From Pyrinomonadaceae bacterium (GTDB lineage: Bacteria; Acidobacteriota; Blastocatellia; Pyrinomonadales; Pyrinomonadaceae): 64,000 nucleotides of DNA. This document shows, piece after piece, positions 26,996 through 35,867 of the stretch. The position numbers were made by a program, and so were the translations under genes. Numbering within the stretch: the stretch's first letter is position 1; each line of letters starts with the position of its first letter. The notes beneath the pieces were generated by a model. It was not told the origin of the DNA, did no database searches, and saw only the letters and a list, made by a program, of their open reading frames with translations. The DNA is taken from contig JANWYH010000011.1 of NCBI GenBank assembly GCA_025054715.1, positions 1-64,000 on the forward strand, read 5' to 3'.

Positions 26996-28505
26996 AGTTT
27001 TCTCCTTTCGTTATTTCTTTTATCTTGCTGGCTATTTTCTTAAATTTTTCCTCAAAACTTACATGATTGCGGTTTGTATCGGCGGCGATGATTATTTCAT
27101 CTTTGCTTTTTTCAATCAAAGCCCAGAAACGCTGATGCGAAAAGAAGAACACAAACGCCAGAGAAGCTAAAAGTCCAAAGCCACCGAAATACCAAGCTAT
27201 GAAAGCCCCGTGATAGGGATCATATTTGATCGAAAGAACGTGTGCTAATGGAACTTTTTCAAAATCCTTCAGGCGAAATTTGTAGCCTGCAACCGGCGCT
27301 CCTATGGGAATTCCGTCAGGCAAGCGATTAAAGAATGCATAAGCTATTTTTCTTTCACCTTCTGGTGTTAGAACATTTAATCTAACGGCTGGGTTATTAT
27401 ATTCACCTGAACGAGTATCGGGTTGACCGTTTGAAAGAACAAAATCCGGATAAAACGAATCATATTCAATTACCGTTCCATCTGGAAGTGATGTGAAGCC
27501 GTTTCGTTCGAGTAAAACTTCGGTTACGCTTCCGTCCTTTTGCGATGTAAGCTCCAAGGTCATTTTTCTTGCGTTACCGACGGTTATTGCGCTAGCTTGA
27601 AAGAAGCGGTAGCCTCTGTAACTAAAAGGTTTATTCAATTGAATATCTGCAATGGTTGTTCCGTATTCGGGGTCGTCAATTCTTATCTGTGTTCGCCAGT
27701 CAATCGTATTGTTGATGTCTATTGAACCTTTCGGGTCAATGAGTTTCTGTTCAATATCTGTGCAGGTAATGGTAAAAGGCAGATCAACGTTATATCTTTC
27801 CACACTTAAACCTTTTTCAAGATCGAGGTTGAACTCAATGAGTTGAATTTGGTTTGTTGTCTGTCCCGGTATTAGTCTTACATCGGCGTCGAATCCTGTT
27901 TGAAGAGAGACGAAATGTCCGAGAAAAAGAATAAGAAGCGCCAAGTGAACTATGTAAGCACCCATTCGATTCCATTTTCCTTTCTCTGCAAAAACATAGG
28001 TTCTAGGACCGCGTTCGGTAATTTTAGCTTTTAGTCCATTCTCTTCAAAAATGGCTTTTATTGCTTCGGCTAATGAATCGTTTGACACAGTTTTCAAAAT
28101 TTCCTTATATCTTTGCTTTAAGAGCCATGCTCTAGTTGCTTCCAGTTTTGGTTTTACAATGTAAGACCATGCTTTAGGGAACCTGTCTATCGAGGCTAGG
28201 ATAATGTTAAGCGAGAGAATTAGTAACAGGAAGTTATAATACCAGCTATGATAAACATCAAAAAGGCCTAAAGTGCCAAATAACCATCTTTCAGCAGGCG
28301 TAAGCGAGGCAAAGTAAGTATCAAATCCTTGAACATTCTTCTGCATTATCACCATGCCGAGAAAAGACAGGACTACAAGAAGGCAAAGAAGAAAAATGCC
28401 GAAACGAACAGAGCTTAAGAAATCAAGTGCTCTTTCCCACAAGGGTTTGCCCTTTGCTAGCGAAATGGCAGTTTTTGTCGCTGTCTTTGTTGTTTCAGGT
28501 GACAT
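26949..28505 (-). CDS. resB: Cytochrome c biogenesis protein ResB (Ccs1)
   Basis: This 518-residue protein has three N-terminal hydrophobic segments (including FGIFLLCLLVVLSFLGMVIM near residue 35), a large extracytoplasmic domain and a final membrane segment (IAWYFGGFGLLASLAFVFFF), the ResB/Ccs1 layout. It partners CcsA in the System II cytochrome c synthase. It is the first gene of the minus-strand run resB-ccsA-TPR. The stop lies within ccsA. Confidence 0.88.
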   Translation of the reverse strand: MSPETTKTATKTAISLAKGKPLWERALDFLSSVRFGIFLLCLLVVLSFLGMVIMQKNVQGFDTYFASLTPAERWLFGTLGLFDVYHSWYYNFLLLILSLNIILASIDRFPKAWSYIVKPKLEATRAWLLKQRYKEILKTVSNDSLAEAIKAIFEENGLKAKITERGPRTYVFAEKGKWNRMGAYIVHLALLILFLGHFVSLQTGFDADVRLIPGQTTNQIQLIEFNLDLEKGLSVERYNVDLPFTITCTDIEQKLIDPKGSIDINNTIDWRTQIRIDDPEYGTTIADIQLNKPFSYRGYRFFQASAITVGNARKMTLELTSQKDGSVTEVLLERNGFTSLPDGTVIEYDSFYPDFVLSNGQPDTRSGEYNNPAVRLNVLTPEGERKIAYAFFNRLPDGIPIGAPVAGYKFRLKDFEKVPLAHVLSIKYDPYHGAFIAWYFGGFGLLASLAFVFFFSHQRFWALIEKSKDEIIIAADTNRNHVSFEEKFKKIASKIKEITKGENYVTSDFGEKRNHFDG

Positions 28506-28650
28506 AAAAGAATTGGTTGAAATTTAGATTCAGTTTACTTTCAATTTACATGATAACCTTTAGCTATTTGGTTTGTCATCTCTTAGAGATATTAGTTGTT
28601 CTAAAAAGGATAATTTTAGAAACTTTGATTGTTTTACCAGATGAAGGTGA

Positions 28651-28673
28651 AAAGCCTAGGTCTTCCGTAGGCT
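28651..28673 (-). terminator. Weak intrinsic terminator after the eRF1-like gene
   Basis: On the minus strand AGCCTA, a 9-base loop and TAGGCT form a 6-bp stem followed by TTTTC, about 20 bases past the stop of the eRF1-like gene at 28694. The stem is short and the T tract brief, so this is a modest call. Confidence 0.4.
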
Positions 28674-28693
28674 ATCTTGTTGAATGAGTAATT

Positions 28694-29905
28694 TCACCAT
28701 CGCAGCAAAGCAGCCATTCCACCCATTTCTTTTATGAGTTTTTCTTCGGCATCGCCTCTTACAAACTCTAAACGTGCGCCAAATTCGGCAGCAAGTTCCC
28801 AAACATAATTGCGCAGAGCAACTCTTTCTGGCTGTTTGCATACGATTTTTGCCATTTCTTCCGTAGCCGCTATGAACTTTTGCTCCTTACAATACCAAGC
28901 TTGTTCTCTAAGTGACCATGGGAGAATCCATAAATTGACCCTTGCATACTGTAAAGCATCTAAAACTGAAGCCATGCCCCATAGCCCGCCTTTTTGCTTG
29001 ACCTGTTCTAGGAGTTCCATCTCAGCTTCCCGCTCAACCTTCTCTAACACTGGGAATATATACTCTTCAAAATCTTTTCTAGTGAGAGCCGTAGAGTTTG
29101 CTGGTCTCGGAATTCTAGCAACTATTCGATTTCTTGATCCTCGACTCATATAATTTTCAAAGTGATTAACTTGCCACTTTTCTCCCATTAACACGATTCT
29201 TTCTATTGCGAGGCTGTCAACAGCTTTGTCAAGTAGATAGGAAAGCCTTTTGTACTGTTTATGAAGAAGAGTATCTATTCTTGATGAAGCACGCTCTTTT
29301 GGACTCATTTCATCATAAAGCCCGCCAGGACGAGCACCACGCTTTTCAAACATTTCATTAACTTTCTGAGCTGCACCGTGTAACTCCTGCCATTCTTTGT
29401 CATCTATTTCACTAAAAACTTGCTCTTCTTCCCTGATCTCACCTAAGAAAACCTCGAAAAACTTCCAACCTTTTCCGGCAAGGTGTAATATACCTGTGCG
29501 TTCGTACTCATCTATAGCGAATAGAAGAGGATTTAAGTAAGGTTTGCCATAGTGCACTTCAATATGTCCTGATGCTAGGTCAACCACCGGCAACTCAATC
29601 TGTAGGTCTAAGCGTTCAAGCATCAGATCTAAATTAGCTTTGCTTGCAAAAAGAACCAAGGTCCGGGCACTCGGGCGATCAGTCTCTAACAGCTTAACTA
29701 CTTCATCACACAGAGAGATTAGGTTTTTATCGGCAGGTTGACTGTTTGATAACTCTCTGAGGGTAGTTTTTATGCGAGTAATCCATGCCCGATTTGTATT
29801 TTCAGGTTTTGCCGGGTTTACATCACAGTATATGGAGAGCGTAGGGTTTGATTGATCCTGGAATCTTTCGCGTATCACTTTTATTCGATTTTCAAAACCT
29901 AACAT
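28694..29905 (-). CDS. Bacterial eRF1-like (baeRF) protein
   Basis: The 403-residue protein looks like a bacterial archaeo-eukaryotic release factor homologue of the family-10 type. The N domain starts IKVIRERFQDQSNPTLSIYC. A middle domain includes RIVLMGEKWQVNHFENYM. The C-terminal L7Ae-like end has EFGARLEFVRGDAEEKLIKE followed by GGMAALLRW, a recurring ending in this group. The biochemical role is not established; proposed roles are in ribosome rescue or stress. No GGQ loop is visible. It is divergent from the small cysteine-rich gene. Confidence 0.7.
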   Translation of the reverse strand: MLGFENRIKVIRERFQDQSNPTLSIYCDVNPAKPENTNRAWITRIKTTLRELSNSQPADKNLISLCDEVVKLLETDRPSARTLVLFASKANLDLMLERLDLQIELPVVDLASGHIEVHYGKPYLNPLLFAIDEYERTGILHLAGKGWKFFEVFLGEIREEEQVFSEIDDKEWQELHGAAQKVNEMFEKRGARPGGLYDEMSPKERASSRIDTLLHKQYKRLSYLLDKAVDSLAIERIVLMGEKWQVNHFENYMSRGSRNRIVARIPRPANSTALTRKDFEEYIFPVLEKVEREAEMELLEQVKQKGGLWGMASVLDALQYARVNLWILPWSLREQAWYCKEQKFIAATEEMAKIVCKQPERVALRNYVWELAAEFGARLEFVRGDAEEKLIKEMGGMAALLRW

Positions 29906-29954
29906 GATTTAAAATGCTAAATCTAGAAGATTGCAAAGTCAAACTTTACTTCGG

Positions 29955-29983
29955 TTGACTTTTTTCATTCAAGTTTTTAGCAT
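29955..29983 (+). promoter_or_regulatory. Sigma-70 promoter giving a leaderless transcript of the Cys-rich gene
   Basis: TTGACT at 29955-29960 and TAGCAT at 29978-29983 are spaced by exactly 17 bases. The expected transcription start (about 29990) falls on or next to the ATG at 29991, and no Shine-Dalgarno sequence precedes that ATG. A leaderless mRNA is therefore likely if this promoter is used. Confidence 0.55.
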
Positions 29984-29990
29984 ATTCTCC

Positions 29991-30179
29991 ATGAAAAACT
30001 TACTTTTGCTTTTCGTTGCAATATTAGTCCTAAACCCTTTGGTTTTGGCAAATAACAAAGGACAAGGCAGCGGCTGTCCTTACGTCTGTCGTGAGGAGTA
30101 TAAACTTTGCATAAAAAAGAAAAGCAAAAAGAAATGCAGGGTTGAATATAGAAGATGCATGCGTGGATGCCCTAGATAG
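29991..30179 (+). CDS. Small secreted cationic six-cysteine protein
   Basis: The ATG at 29991 gives 62 residues: a clear signal peptide (KNLLLLFVAILVLNPLVLA, cleavage near residue 20) and a 42-residue mature part. Six cysteines (29, 33, 40, 49, 56, 60) have mirror-symmetric spacing, C-X3-C-X6-C-X8-C-X6-C-X3-C. The two arms are similar (CREEYKLCIK and CRVEYRRCMR), so it may be a duplicated half. The mature part has 8 Lys, 6 Arg and 3 Glu, net about +11. A nested-disulfide helical hairpin is plausible. No family was recognised and the function is unknown. Confidence 0.7.
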   Translation: MKNLLLLFVAILVLNPLVLANNKGQGSGCPYVCREEYKLCIKKKSKKKCRVEYRRCMRGCPR

Positions 30180-30219
30180 AAGTTTCTGAAAGCCGTTGGA
30201 ATTTAGTATAGCAAGAGTC

Positions 30220-30250
30220 ACCGCCGCTATGATGCCGTAAACGGCGGTTT
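30220..30250 (+). terminator. Possible terminator after the Cys-rich gene
   Basis: ACCGCCG (30220-30226) and CGGCGGT (30242-30248) form a 7-bp GC-rich stem with a 15-base loop. It is followed only by TT and then mixed sequence. It lies 40 bases past the stop of the small secreted protein. The rest of the 259-base gap to the next gene shows nothing else I can name. Confidence 0.45.
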
Positions 30251-30438
30251 ATCCAGGTTTTTTCAAAAAGTCTCCTAGATTTTGCAAACAGACTCTTATC
30301 ATCAGTTCGCCTAATAATCCCTTCGTAAATAAGTTTGGGTGTTTGAGGTTTGTCTAACCATTTTTCTATAAAAATCTTGTCAAACTTCTTTTAACTATGC
30401 CAAAATACTATTAACTTTCTTTTTGTGGGGTTAGCAAA

Positions 30439-31011
30439 ATGTCGGAAAAATTGATAGCGCAAACCGAGAAAAATGAGAAGGGATATTTTGACCTAAGCAG
30501 TGAAAGTTTTAGGAAAAACGGTTCGAGTCGAAGGCACAATCTTATAAGCACAAATACTTTGGTAGGGATAGGAAGTCGCGTTCGCGGTGGCAGGTGTGAA
30601 ATTTATTCAAAGGACATGTGCGTTAGAGTCGGACGCAACTTTTTTTCTTATCCCGACGTTGTCATAGTTTCTGGTGAGCCAAAGTTCTTGAATGATGCGT
30701 CGGAAGTTCTTCTAAACCCAACGATTGTTATAGAGATTGTGTCGAAGGAAACAGCTCTTTACGATAGAACTGCTAAACTTGAAAGTTATCTTGCGACCGA
30801 AAGTGTAAAAGAGGTGCTACTTATAAATGAAACCGAGATGCGTGTTGAGCACTATTTCAAGCAAAATCAGAAGCAGTGGATATATCGAATTTATGATTCA
30901 GGCGATGATGTAGTTAGCCTTGATTCGATAAACTGCAAGGTATCGCTTTCGGAAATTTATTCGCAGGTAAGGCTGGAATCGTCTTCGATAGATTCGCAAG
31001 CGGTAAATTAG
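30439..31011 (+). CDS. Uma2-family (DUF820) putative endonuclease
   Basis: The 190-residue protein carries the Uma2/DUF820 core: SYPDVVIVSGEP, then NPTIVIEIVSKET and RTAKLESYLATESVKEVLLI. This arrangement matches the PD-(D/E)xK nuclease fold, with candidate residues D, E and the later K. These proteins are abundant in cyanobacteria and some Acidobacteriota, and their role is unknown. TGGGG precedes the ATG. It converges with the PBP gene and overlaps it by 4 bases. Confidence 0.85.
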   Translation: MSEKLIAQTEKNEKGYFDLSSESFRKNGSSRRHNLISTNTLVGIGSRVRGGRCEIYSKDMCVRVGRNFFSYPDVVIVSGEPKFLNDASEVLLNPTIVIEIVSKETALYDRTAKLESYLATESVKEVLLINETEMRVEHYFKQNQKQWIYRIYDSGDDVVSLDSINCKVSLSEIYSQVRLESSSIDSQAVN

Positions 31012-33713
31012 TTTTTAGGGCTCGGAGAGTGAATGAAGCAGTAATCTTTAGGTTCGTCGCCTTGATGAAAAGACACAAGTTTTTTATCTGGACATGAAGC
31101 CGTAGCACGAAAGCCTGTCGTAGAACATACAGTAACTTTTACGATTGGTTTCTGGATTTCTTCTTCGGGTGTTGAAGTTTTCAAGACGGGATCGTTTTCT
31201 TCTTCTATCCAAGGCTTAAATGGAGTAGGTGAGTCGGAAGGTTCCGTTTCTACGGGTTCTTCATTTGTAAAAGTAAAGTTTGGTATTGTGCCACTTATAA
31301 AAAGCTCTACTCTTCTAAATTCTGATGGAACATGATCACTTTTAGTTTCATTTTCACTTTGTTTCTGACCTGACTCCATAGCTTCTGATTTTCCTAGCTC
31401 GCGTATGACCTTACCGGTGCGGATGTCAATTTCGGCTTTTACGATTGTATCGGGCATGTGCCAGTCGCCATTCCACTCGGGATAAAGTTCTAAGGCTTCT
31501 TTCATAAAATCTGCCCAGATTGGCAAGGCTGCATCAGCTCCTTTCAAACCTAAGTCCGAGCCATCATCAAATCCTACATAAACGACACAAACCAGATTTG
31601 GTGTGAATCCAGCAAACCATGCGTCGCGTGAGGTTCCAGTTTTACCAGCAAAAGCCCTTCCAGGCGAATTTCTAATCCCCCAGCTTTGAACTGCGGCACC
31701 TGTGCCTCGATTTATGACATCTTTTAGCATATCGTTTACTATGTAAACCACATCAGGACGAAGGACACTAAGTTTTTCGGAACTGGGTCTGATGAGAGTT
31801 TCGCCGTTTCCTGTGGCTATCGCACTTATAGGTTTTGGAGTAACTCTTTCGCCTAAATTTGCAAAGACTGTGTAAGCAGTTGCGATTTGTAAGGGAGTAG
31901 CTTCTGCCGTGCCTAGCGCCATTGAAGGGTAAGCTTTTTCGACTTTAGGTAAACCGAACTTATGGGCTAGATTCATTACTTTGCCGATGTTTAGTTCCAT
32001 TGCAAGCTCAACCGTTACCGTGTTCTTTGATTTAACTAGTGCGTCGCGAAGGGTGATTTCCTTATTTGTAAAAACATCTCCGTAGTTATTTGGAGAATAC
32101 ATTTCACGTCCGTAGGTAAAGACTTTCTTTTCGTCTTTAAGTGTTGTGGCGGCGGTGAAGATTCGAGAGGAGGGGTCATAGACAGAGTTAATGGCTGCGG
32201 CGTAAACTATTGGCTTAAAGACTGATCCGGGTTGGCGCATTGCGCTGGTTGCTCGGTTAAACTGATTCTCTAGAAAGTTCCTGCCGCCTATCATAGCTAC
32301 GATGTCGCCTGTCTTGGGATTCAATGCGACAAGCGCTGCTTGAAGTCCGCTTTTATCCTTTCTGAGAAACAGTTTTTCTAGCCTTTGCAGTTGTTTGGTT
32401 ACGGCTCTATATGCTGCTTGTTGAAGGTCAACGTCAATAGTTGTGTAAATTCTCAAGTTTTGCAATGCTTCCGGATCGTTTACATACTTTGCAAGTTCTT
32501 CTTCGACGTATTGAGTAAAATATGGAATGTTTAGAAGTTCGGGTCTATTGGGTGGGATTATTTTCAGTGGTTGAAGCTTTGCTTGGTTAAACTGCTCTTC
32601 AGAAATCGCACCTTCTTCTAGCATTGATATTAGCACCTGATTTCTTCGCTCAGTTGCTCTTTCGAGACTTTTGTAGGGGCTATATCGGTTTGGGCTTCTT
32701 ATAAGCCCTGCAATGAATGCAGACTCAGCAAGATCAAGCTGTGATACATCTTTGCCAAAATATGCATTGGCGGCTTCTCCTACGCCGTAAATTGCGACTC
32801 CAGCTTGTTGACCGAGATAAATCTGATTTACGTAAAGCGTGAAAATTTGCTCTTTCGTAAGCCTTGTTTCGAGAATAATTGACATATAAGCTTCTTGAAG
32901 CTTTCTTTTTATGGTTTTTTCGGGCGTAAGAAACAGGTTTTTAACAAGCTGCTGAGTTATAGAAGAGCCGCCTTGATAAGCTATCGGGGAATTCTCTTCG
33001 CTTTCATATCGTCGCCATAAAGCTCGAAGGATTCCACGAAAATTGATACCATAATGCTCAAAAAAAGCACGGTCTTCAGTTACCGTGATAGCCTTAATTA
33101 AATGCTCCGGTAGGTCCTTAAAACTTACAACCTTTCTTCTTCCATCGCCCTCGGCTGCTAACGAGCTTAAGATTTGCGGCTCAAGCTTTGTCCGTTTGAT
33201 CTTTCGTGATGTTCTCAAATCTGTAATTGACTCTACTTTTTTCCAATCCCTAGAAAACTTAACAGAAACAGGTGTGAAAACCATTTCTCCGTCAATTACT
33301 GCCGATGAGCCTGGCTCTATTAAGAGATTTTGTTCGGTTACTTGATAGCGGCTACGAGATTCGTCTGCTTTGCTATTTTTTTCAACATATCCAGCGGATT
33401 TCAAATACCTAGTGAGCTCGTCGATAGATATATTTTCGCCTTCATAGAGTGTTTTAGGGGCAGAGTAAATGCCGGCGTTTCTAGTGAAAATCTCTCCTTT
33501 TAGCATCAAATCAATCTTTGCCGAATACTCTAACCAAAAATAGATGGCGGTTAAAAATGCAGCAACTGTAACCGAAGAAAGAATGCTTACTGTCCAGGGA
33601 TTAAGAATAAGTCTTACCAAACGATCAAATAAACTTGGCTTATATGCTCTAAAAACCGCAACCTTTTTTCTTCTTGGATAAGGCGAATATCTTTTATAAG
33701 GGCGATTTTGCAT
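31008..33713 (-). CDS. Class A penicillin-binding protein (peptidoglycan glycosyltransferase/transpeptidase)
   Basis: The 901-residue protein has a basic cytoplasmic start, one membrane anchor (about residues 38-60) and a UB2H-like segment. The GT51 domain follows (VTEDRAFFEHYGINFRGILR with its catalytic Glu; GGSSITQQLVKNLFLT). The transpeptidase has MRQPGSVFKPIVYAAA (SxxK), SKN, and KTGTSRDAWFAGFTP (KTG). The domain order resembles PBP1b. The last ~130 residues form a Pro/Glu/Ser-rich linker and a small Cys-containing end. It polymerises and cross-links the cell wall in the periplasm. Confidence 0.94.
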   Translation of the reverse strand: MQNRPYKRYSPYPRRKKVAVFRAYKPSLFDRLVRLILNPWTVSILSSVTVAAFLTAIYFWLEYSAKIDLMLKGEIFTRNAGIYSAPKTLYEGENISIDELTRYLKSAGYVEKNSKADESRSRYQVTEQNLLIEPGSSAVIDGEMVFTPVSVKFSRDWKKVESITDLRTSRKIKRTKLEPQILSSLAAEGDGRRKVVSFKDLPEHLIKAITVTEDRAFFEHYGINFRGILRALWRRYESEENSPIAYQGGSSITQQLVKNLFLTPEKTIKRKLQEAYMSIILETRLTKEQIFTLYVNQIYLGQQAGVAIYGVGEAANAYFGKDVSQLDLAESAFIAGLIRSPNRYSPYKSLERATERRNQVLISMLEEGAISEEQFNQAKLQPLKIIPPNRPELLNIPYFTQYVEEELAKYVNDPEALQNLRIYTTIDVDLQQAAYRAVTKQLQRLEKLFLRKDKSGLQAALVALNPKTGDIVAMIGGRNFLENQFNRATSAMRQPGSVFKPIVYAAAINSVYDPSSRIFTAATTLKDEKKVFTYGREMYSPNNYGDVFTNKEITLRDALVKSKNTVTVELAMELNIGKVMNLAHKFGLPKVEKAYPSMALGTAEATPLQIATAYTVFANLGERVTPKPISAIATGNGETLIRPSSEKLSVLRPDVVYIVNDMLKDVINRGTGAAVQSWGIRNSPGRAFAGKTGTSRDAWFAGFTPNLVCVVYVGFDDGSDLGLKGADAALPIWADFMKEALELYPEWNGDWHMPDTIVKAEIDIRTGKVIRELGKSEAMESGQKQSENETKSDHVPSEFRRVELFISGTIPNFTFTNEEPVETEPSDSPTPFKPWIEEENDPVLKTSTPEEEIQKPIVKVTVCSTTGFRATASCPDKKLVSFHQGDEPKDYCFIHSPSPKN

Positions 33714-34125
33714 TGCTTTGCCTTTGATAGTTTATAGTTTTTGGTTTGAAGTTGTCTAGGATGACAGAGCACGAGAGACACGAAGATTTATGCTTTTGTC
33801 TGACCCGTGATTTAAAAATATTGGGATGAGATTCGGAGTTATCGGTTGCTGTGAAGTAAACAAAGATATTTCACGGAAACTTCGCTGCATTTTAATAAGA
33901 AGTATCGTTGTTTTTGATGAAGTCAAAGGAGCTTCCGTTACGCTTGCATGACCTTTCTATTTATGCTCCATGAGCTTCAAGAGACTTTGGGCGCGAGTTT
34001 CTCGTTTTCAGTGCTGCAACAATCCTACCTCTAGGGAAAGCAAGAGAATTCGAGAGATGAGATGGATTTGGTTGCGTCAAATTTCGGTCTAGCCACCGCA
34101 AATGCAAGTGGCATTGATTGGGATG
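33714..34125 (-). other. 412-base gene-free stretch
   Basis: No convincing gene was found here. The longest readable frame I noticed is 41 codons (33826-33951, +) without support. A short stem GCCAC/GTGGC at 34092-34112 has no T tract. The promoter of the penicillin-binding protein gene should lie near 33714-33780, but I cannot assign boxes. Confidence 0.5.
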
Positions 34126-34638
34126 TTAATTTTGTGTTTGTCTTTCTGATTTAAAAACTGGACGAGTTAGTTCCGGATTATCTGGTGATGTGTGAAGGTG
34201 AACAGCTTTCCATTCTTTACCTATCCGTTTGAAGATTAAGGTCATTCTACCGGAGGCGAATTCCAGTTCGCCATCGAATTCTTGTGTTTGTTTCCACTTA
34301 CAGGTTAAGTAAGCTGATTGAGGGCTTAGCATTTCTATTCGCAAACCTGTTATTTCTAAGTTTACATTCTTTGTTCTTGCGTAGAGTGATTGCCGGTTTT
34401 TGAGCATATTTTCCCAACCGATGGTTACTGTGCCATTGTTATTAAAGAAGAGTATTCGGTCGCTTTTTTCATAGACGCTCATAACTTTTTCGGCGTCAAG
34501 CTGTCGGATGCCTTCTATTAAGCGGTCGAATGCTGCTTTTATTTCTTGTTTGGGATCTGATGGCTGTTTATTTGGTTTTTGGGCGAATGCGGCAAAGCTA
34601 AACAGAAGTAAAAGTATCGGGATCAGATATTTTCTCAT
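34126..34638 (-). CDS. Secreted SnoaL/DUF4440-like protein
   Basis: A 170-residue protein with a signal peptide (YLIPILLLLFSFAAFAQ, cleavage near residue 19) and an NTF2-like fold typical of SnoaL/DUF4440. The core includes FDRLIEGIRQLDAEKVMSVY, RILFFNNNGTVTIGWE and GRMTLIFKRIGKEWKAVHLH. Some relatives are enzymes, many only bind ligands; the role here is unknown. GGAGG precedes the ATG. It lies 17 bases downstream of the epimerase gene and may belong to that operon. Confidence 0.8.
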   Translation of the reverse strand: MRKYLIPILLLLFSFAAFAQKPNKQPSDPKQEIKAAFDRLIEGIRQLDAEKVMSVYEKSDRILFFNNNGTVTIGWENMLKNRQSLYARTKNVNLEITGLRIEMLSPQSAYLTCKWKQTQEFDGELEFASGRMTLIFKRIGKEWKAVHLHTSPDNPELTRPVFKSERQTQN

Positions 34639-34655
34639 AATGCTTCCTCCTTTTC

Positions 34656-35777
34656 TTATTTTACCAGATTGCGCAAGGTTAGTTCTGCCGTAGCTTTTGC
34701 AACCATATCTTCAGCTTTTTGATTTCTTACCCATTCGAGAAGTTCCTTCAGTCCGTCTTCTAATTTAACTTTGGGTTTGTAGCCGAGAAGATTTCTTGCT
34801 TTCGTTATGTCGGCTACGCAGTGCCGAATATCGCCTTCGCGGTATTTACCTACGATTTCGGGTTGTATTTTTTTACCGAGTCCTTCGGCAAGCATCTCAG
34901 CTATTTGTTTTACTGATGTTGGTCTGCCAGTGCCGATGTTTATTGCTTGATAGTTAGCTTTGTCGCTTTCTAGAGCGAGGAGATTTGCTTGGACTATGTC
35001 GCTTACATGGACGAAATCACGGGTTTGATTCCCATCTTCAAAAATCAATGGTGGTTGGTCATTAAGAAGCCTGGCTGAAAAGATGGCACAGACGCCAGTG
35101 TATGGATTTGATAAGGCTTGTCTTGTTCCGTAAACATTAAAGTATCGAAGTGCAACAGTTGGAATTTTGTAAGCTCTGCCGACGGCAAGACAGTATTGTT
35201 CTTGGTCTTGTTTGCTGACGGCATAGACTGAGGTGGGGAACAGAGGTTTATCCTCTGGGGTGTTTATTGGTTCCAAAACGGTGCCGTCTTCGTCAATCAA
35301 TTCCCAATTGTGAGCAGCAAGTTGCTCGTCACGGCGAAGTTGCGGATAGACAATTTTCCCTGATCTCGGATTTCTGTAGGCACCTTCTCCATAGATTGAC
35401 ATTGAAGAAGCGACTACAAGCTTTTTGAATTGGGTAGGACGCTTTGTCATTTCTTCAAGCAGGACAGCAGTGCCGAGATCGTTTGCACGAACATATCGAA
35501 CGATTTCATACATTGATTGACCGACGCCAACTTCTGCCGCTTGGTGGTAAACAACGTCAATGCCATCAAGAGCTTGCCTTATTGCATCTGCGTCGCATAT
35601 GTCTGCTTTGATGAATTCGGCATTTTTGTTGAGATGATCAGGTATTTTATTGCCGTGAACCTGTGGCACAAGCGAGTCCAATATCCTGACTTTGTGACCG
35701 CGTTCGATCAAGGCATCAACGAGGTGTGAACCGATAAAACCTGCTCCACCTGTGACCAAGATGTTATACTTTGACAT
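34656..35777 (-). CDS. NAD-dependent sugar epimerase/dehydratase (extended SDR)
   Basis: The 373-residue protein has the Rossmann motif GGAGFIGSH at residues 10-18, a catalytic Ser region SSMSIYGEG (124-132) and the Y185-xxx-K189 pair in SVYAVSKQDQ. These place it among UDP-sugar 4-epimerases and related dehydratases of the extended SDR family. It probably makes an activated sugar for the polysaccharide cluster it closes. The exact nucleotide sugar cannot be read from sequence. A 90-base gap separates it from the glycosyltransferase upstream. Confidence 0.88.
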   Translation of the reverse strand: MSKYNILVTGGAGFIGSHLVDALIERGHKVRILDSLVPQVHGNKIPDHLNKNAEFIKADICDADAIRQALDGIDVVYHQAAEVGVGQSMYEIVRYVRANDLGTAVLLEEMTKRPTQFKKLVVASSMSIYGEGAYRNPRSGKIVYPQLRRDEQLAAHNWELIDEDGTVLEPINTPEDKPLFPTSVYAVSKQDQEQYCLAVGRAYKIPTVALRYFNVYGTRQALSNPYTGVCAIFSARLLNDQPPLIFEDGNQTRDFVHVSDIVQANLLALESDKANYQAINIGTGRPTSVKQIAEMLAEGLGKKIQPEIVGKYREGDIRHCVADITKARNLLGYKPKVKLEDGLKELLEWVRNQKAEDMVAKATAELTLRNLVK

Positions 35778-35867
35778 CTAATCTAGCCTTTCTTTCTAGA
35801 AAATCGCAAAATAAAAAGATAGCTTAACAAGCCATTGATAGCAAGCTGAGGTAAGCTTCGAAAGTCC

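Noticed and set aside
33826-33951. A 41-codon + frame starting MRFGVIGCCEVNKD
   Set aside because: Too short, no Shine-Dalgarno sequence, no recognisable family.
34092-34112. GCCAC/GTGGC stem after the SnoaL-like gene
   Set aside because: Five base pairs with a long loop and no T tract; not a credible terminator.
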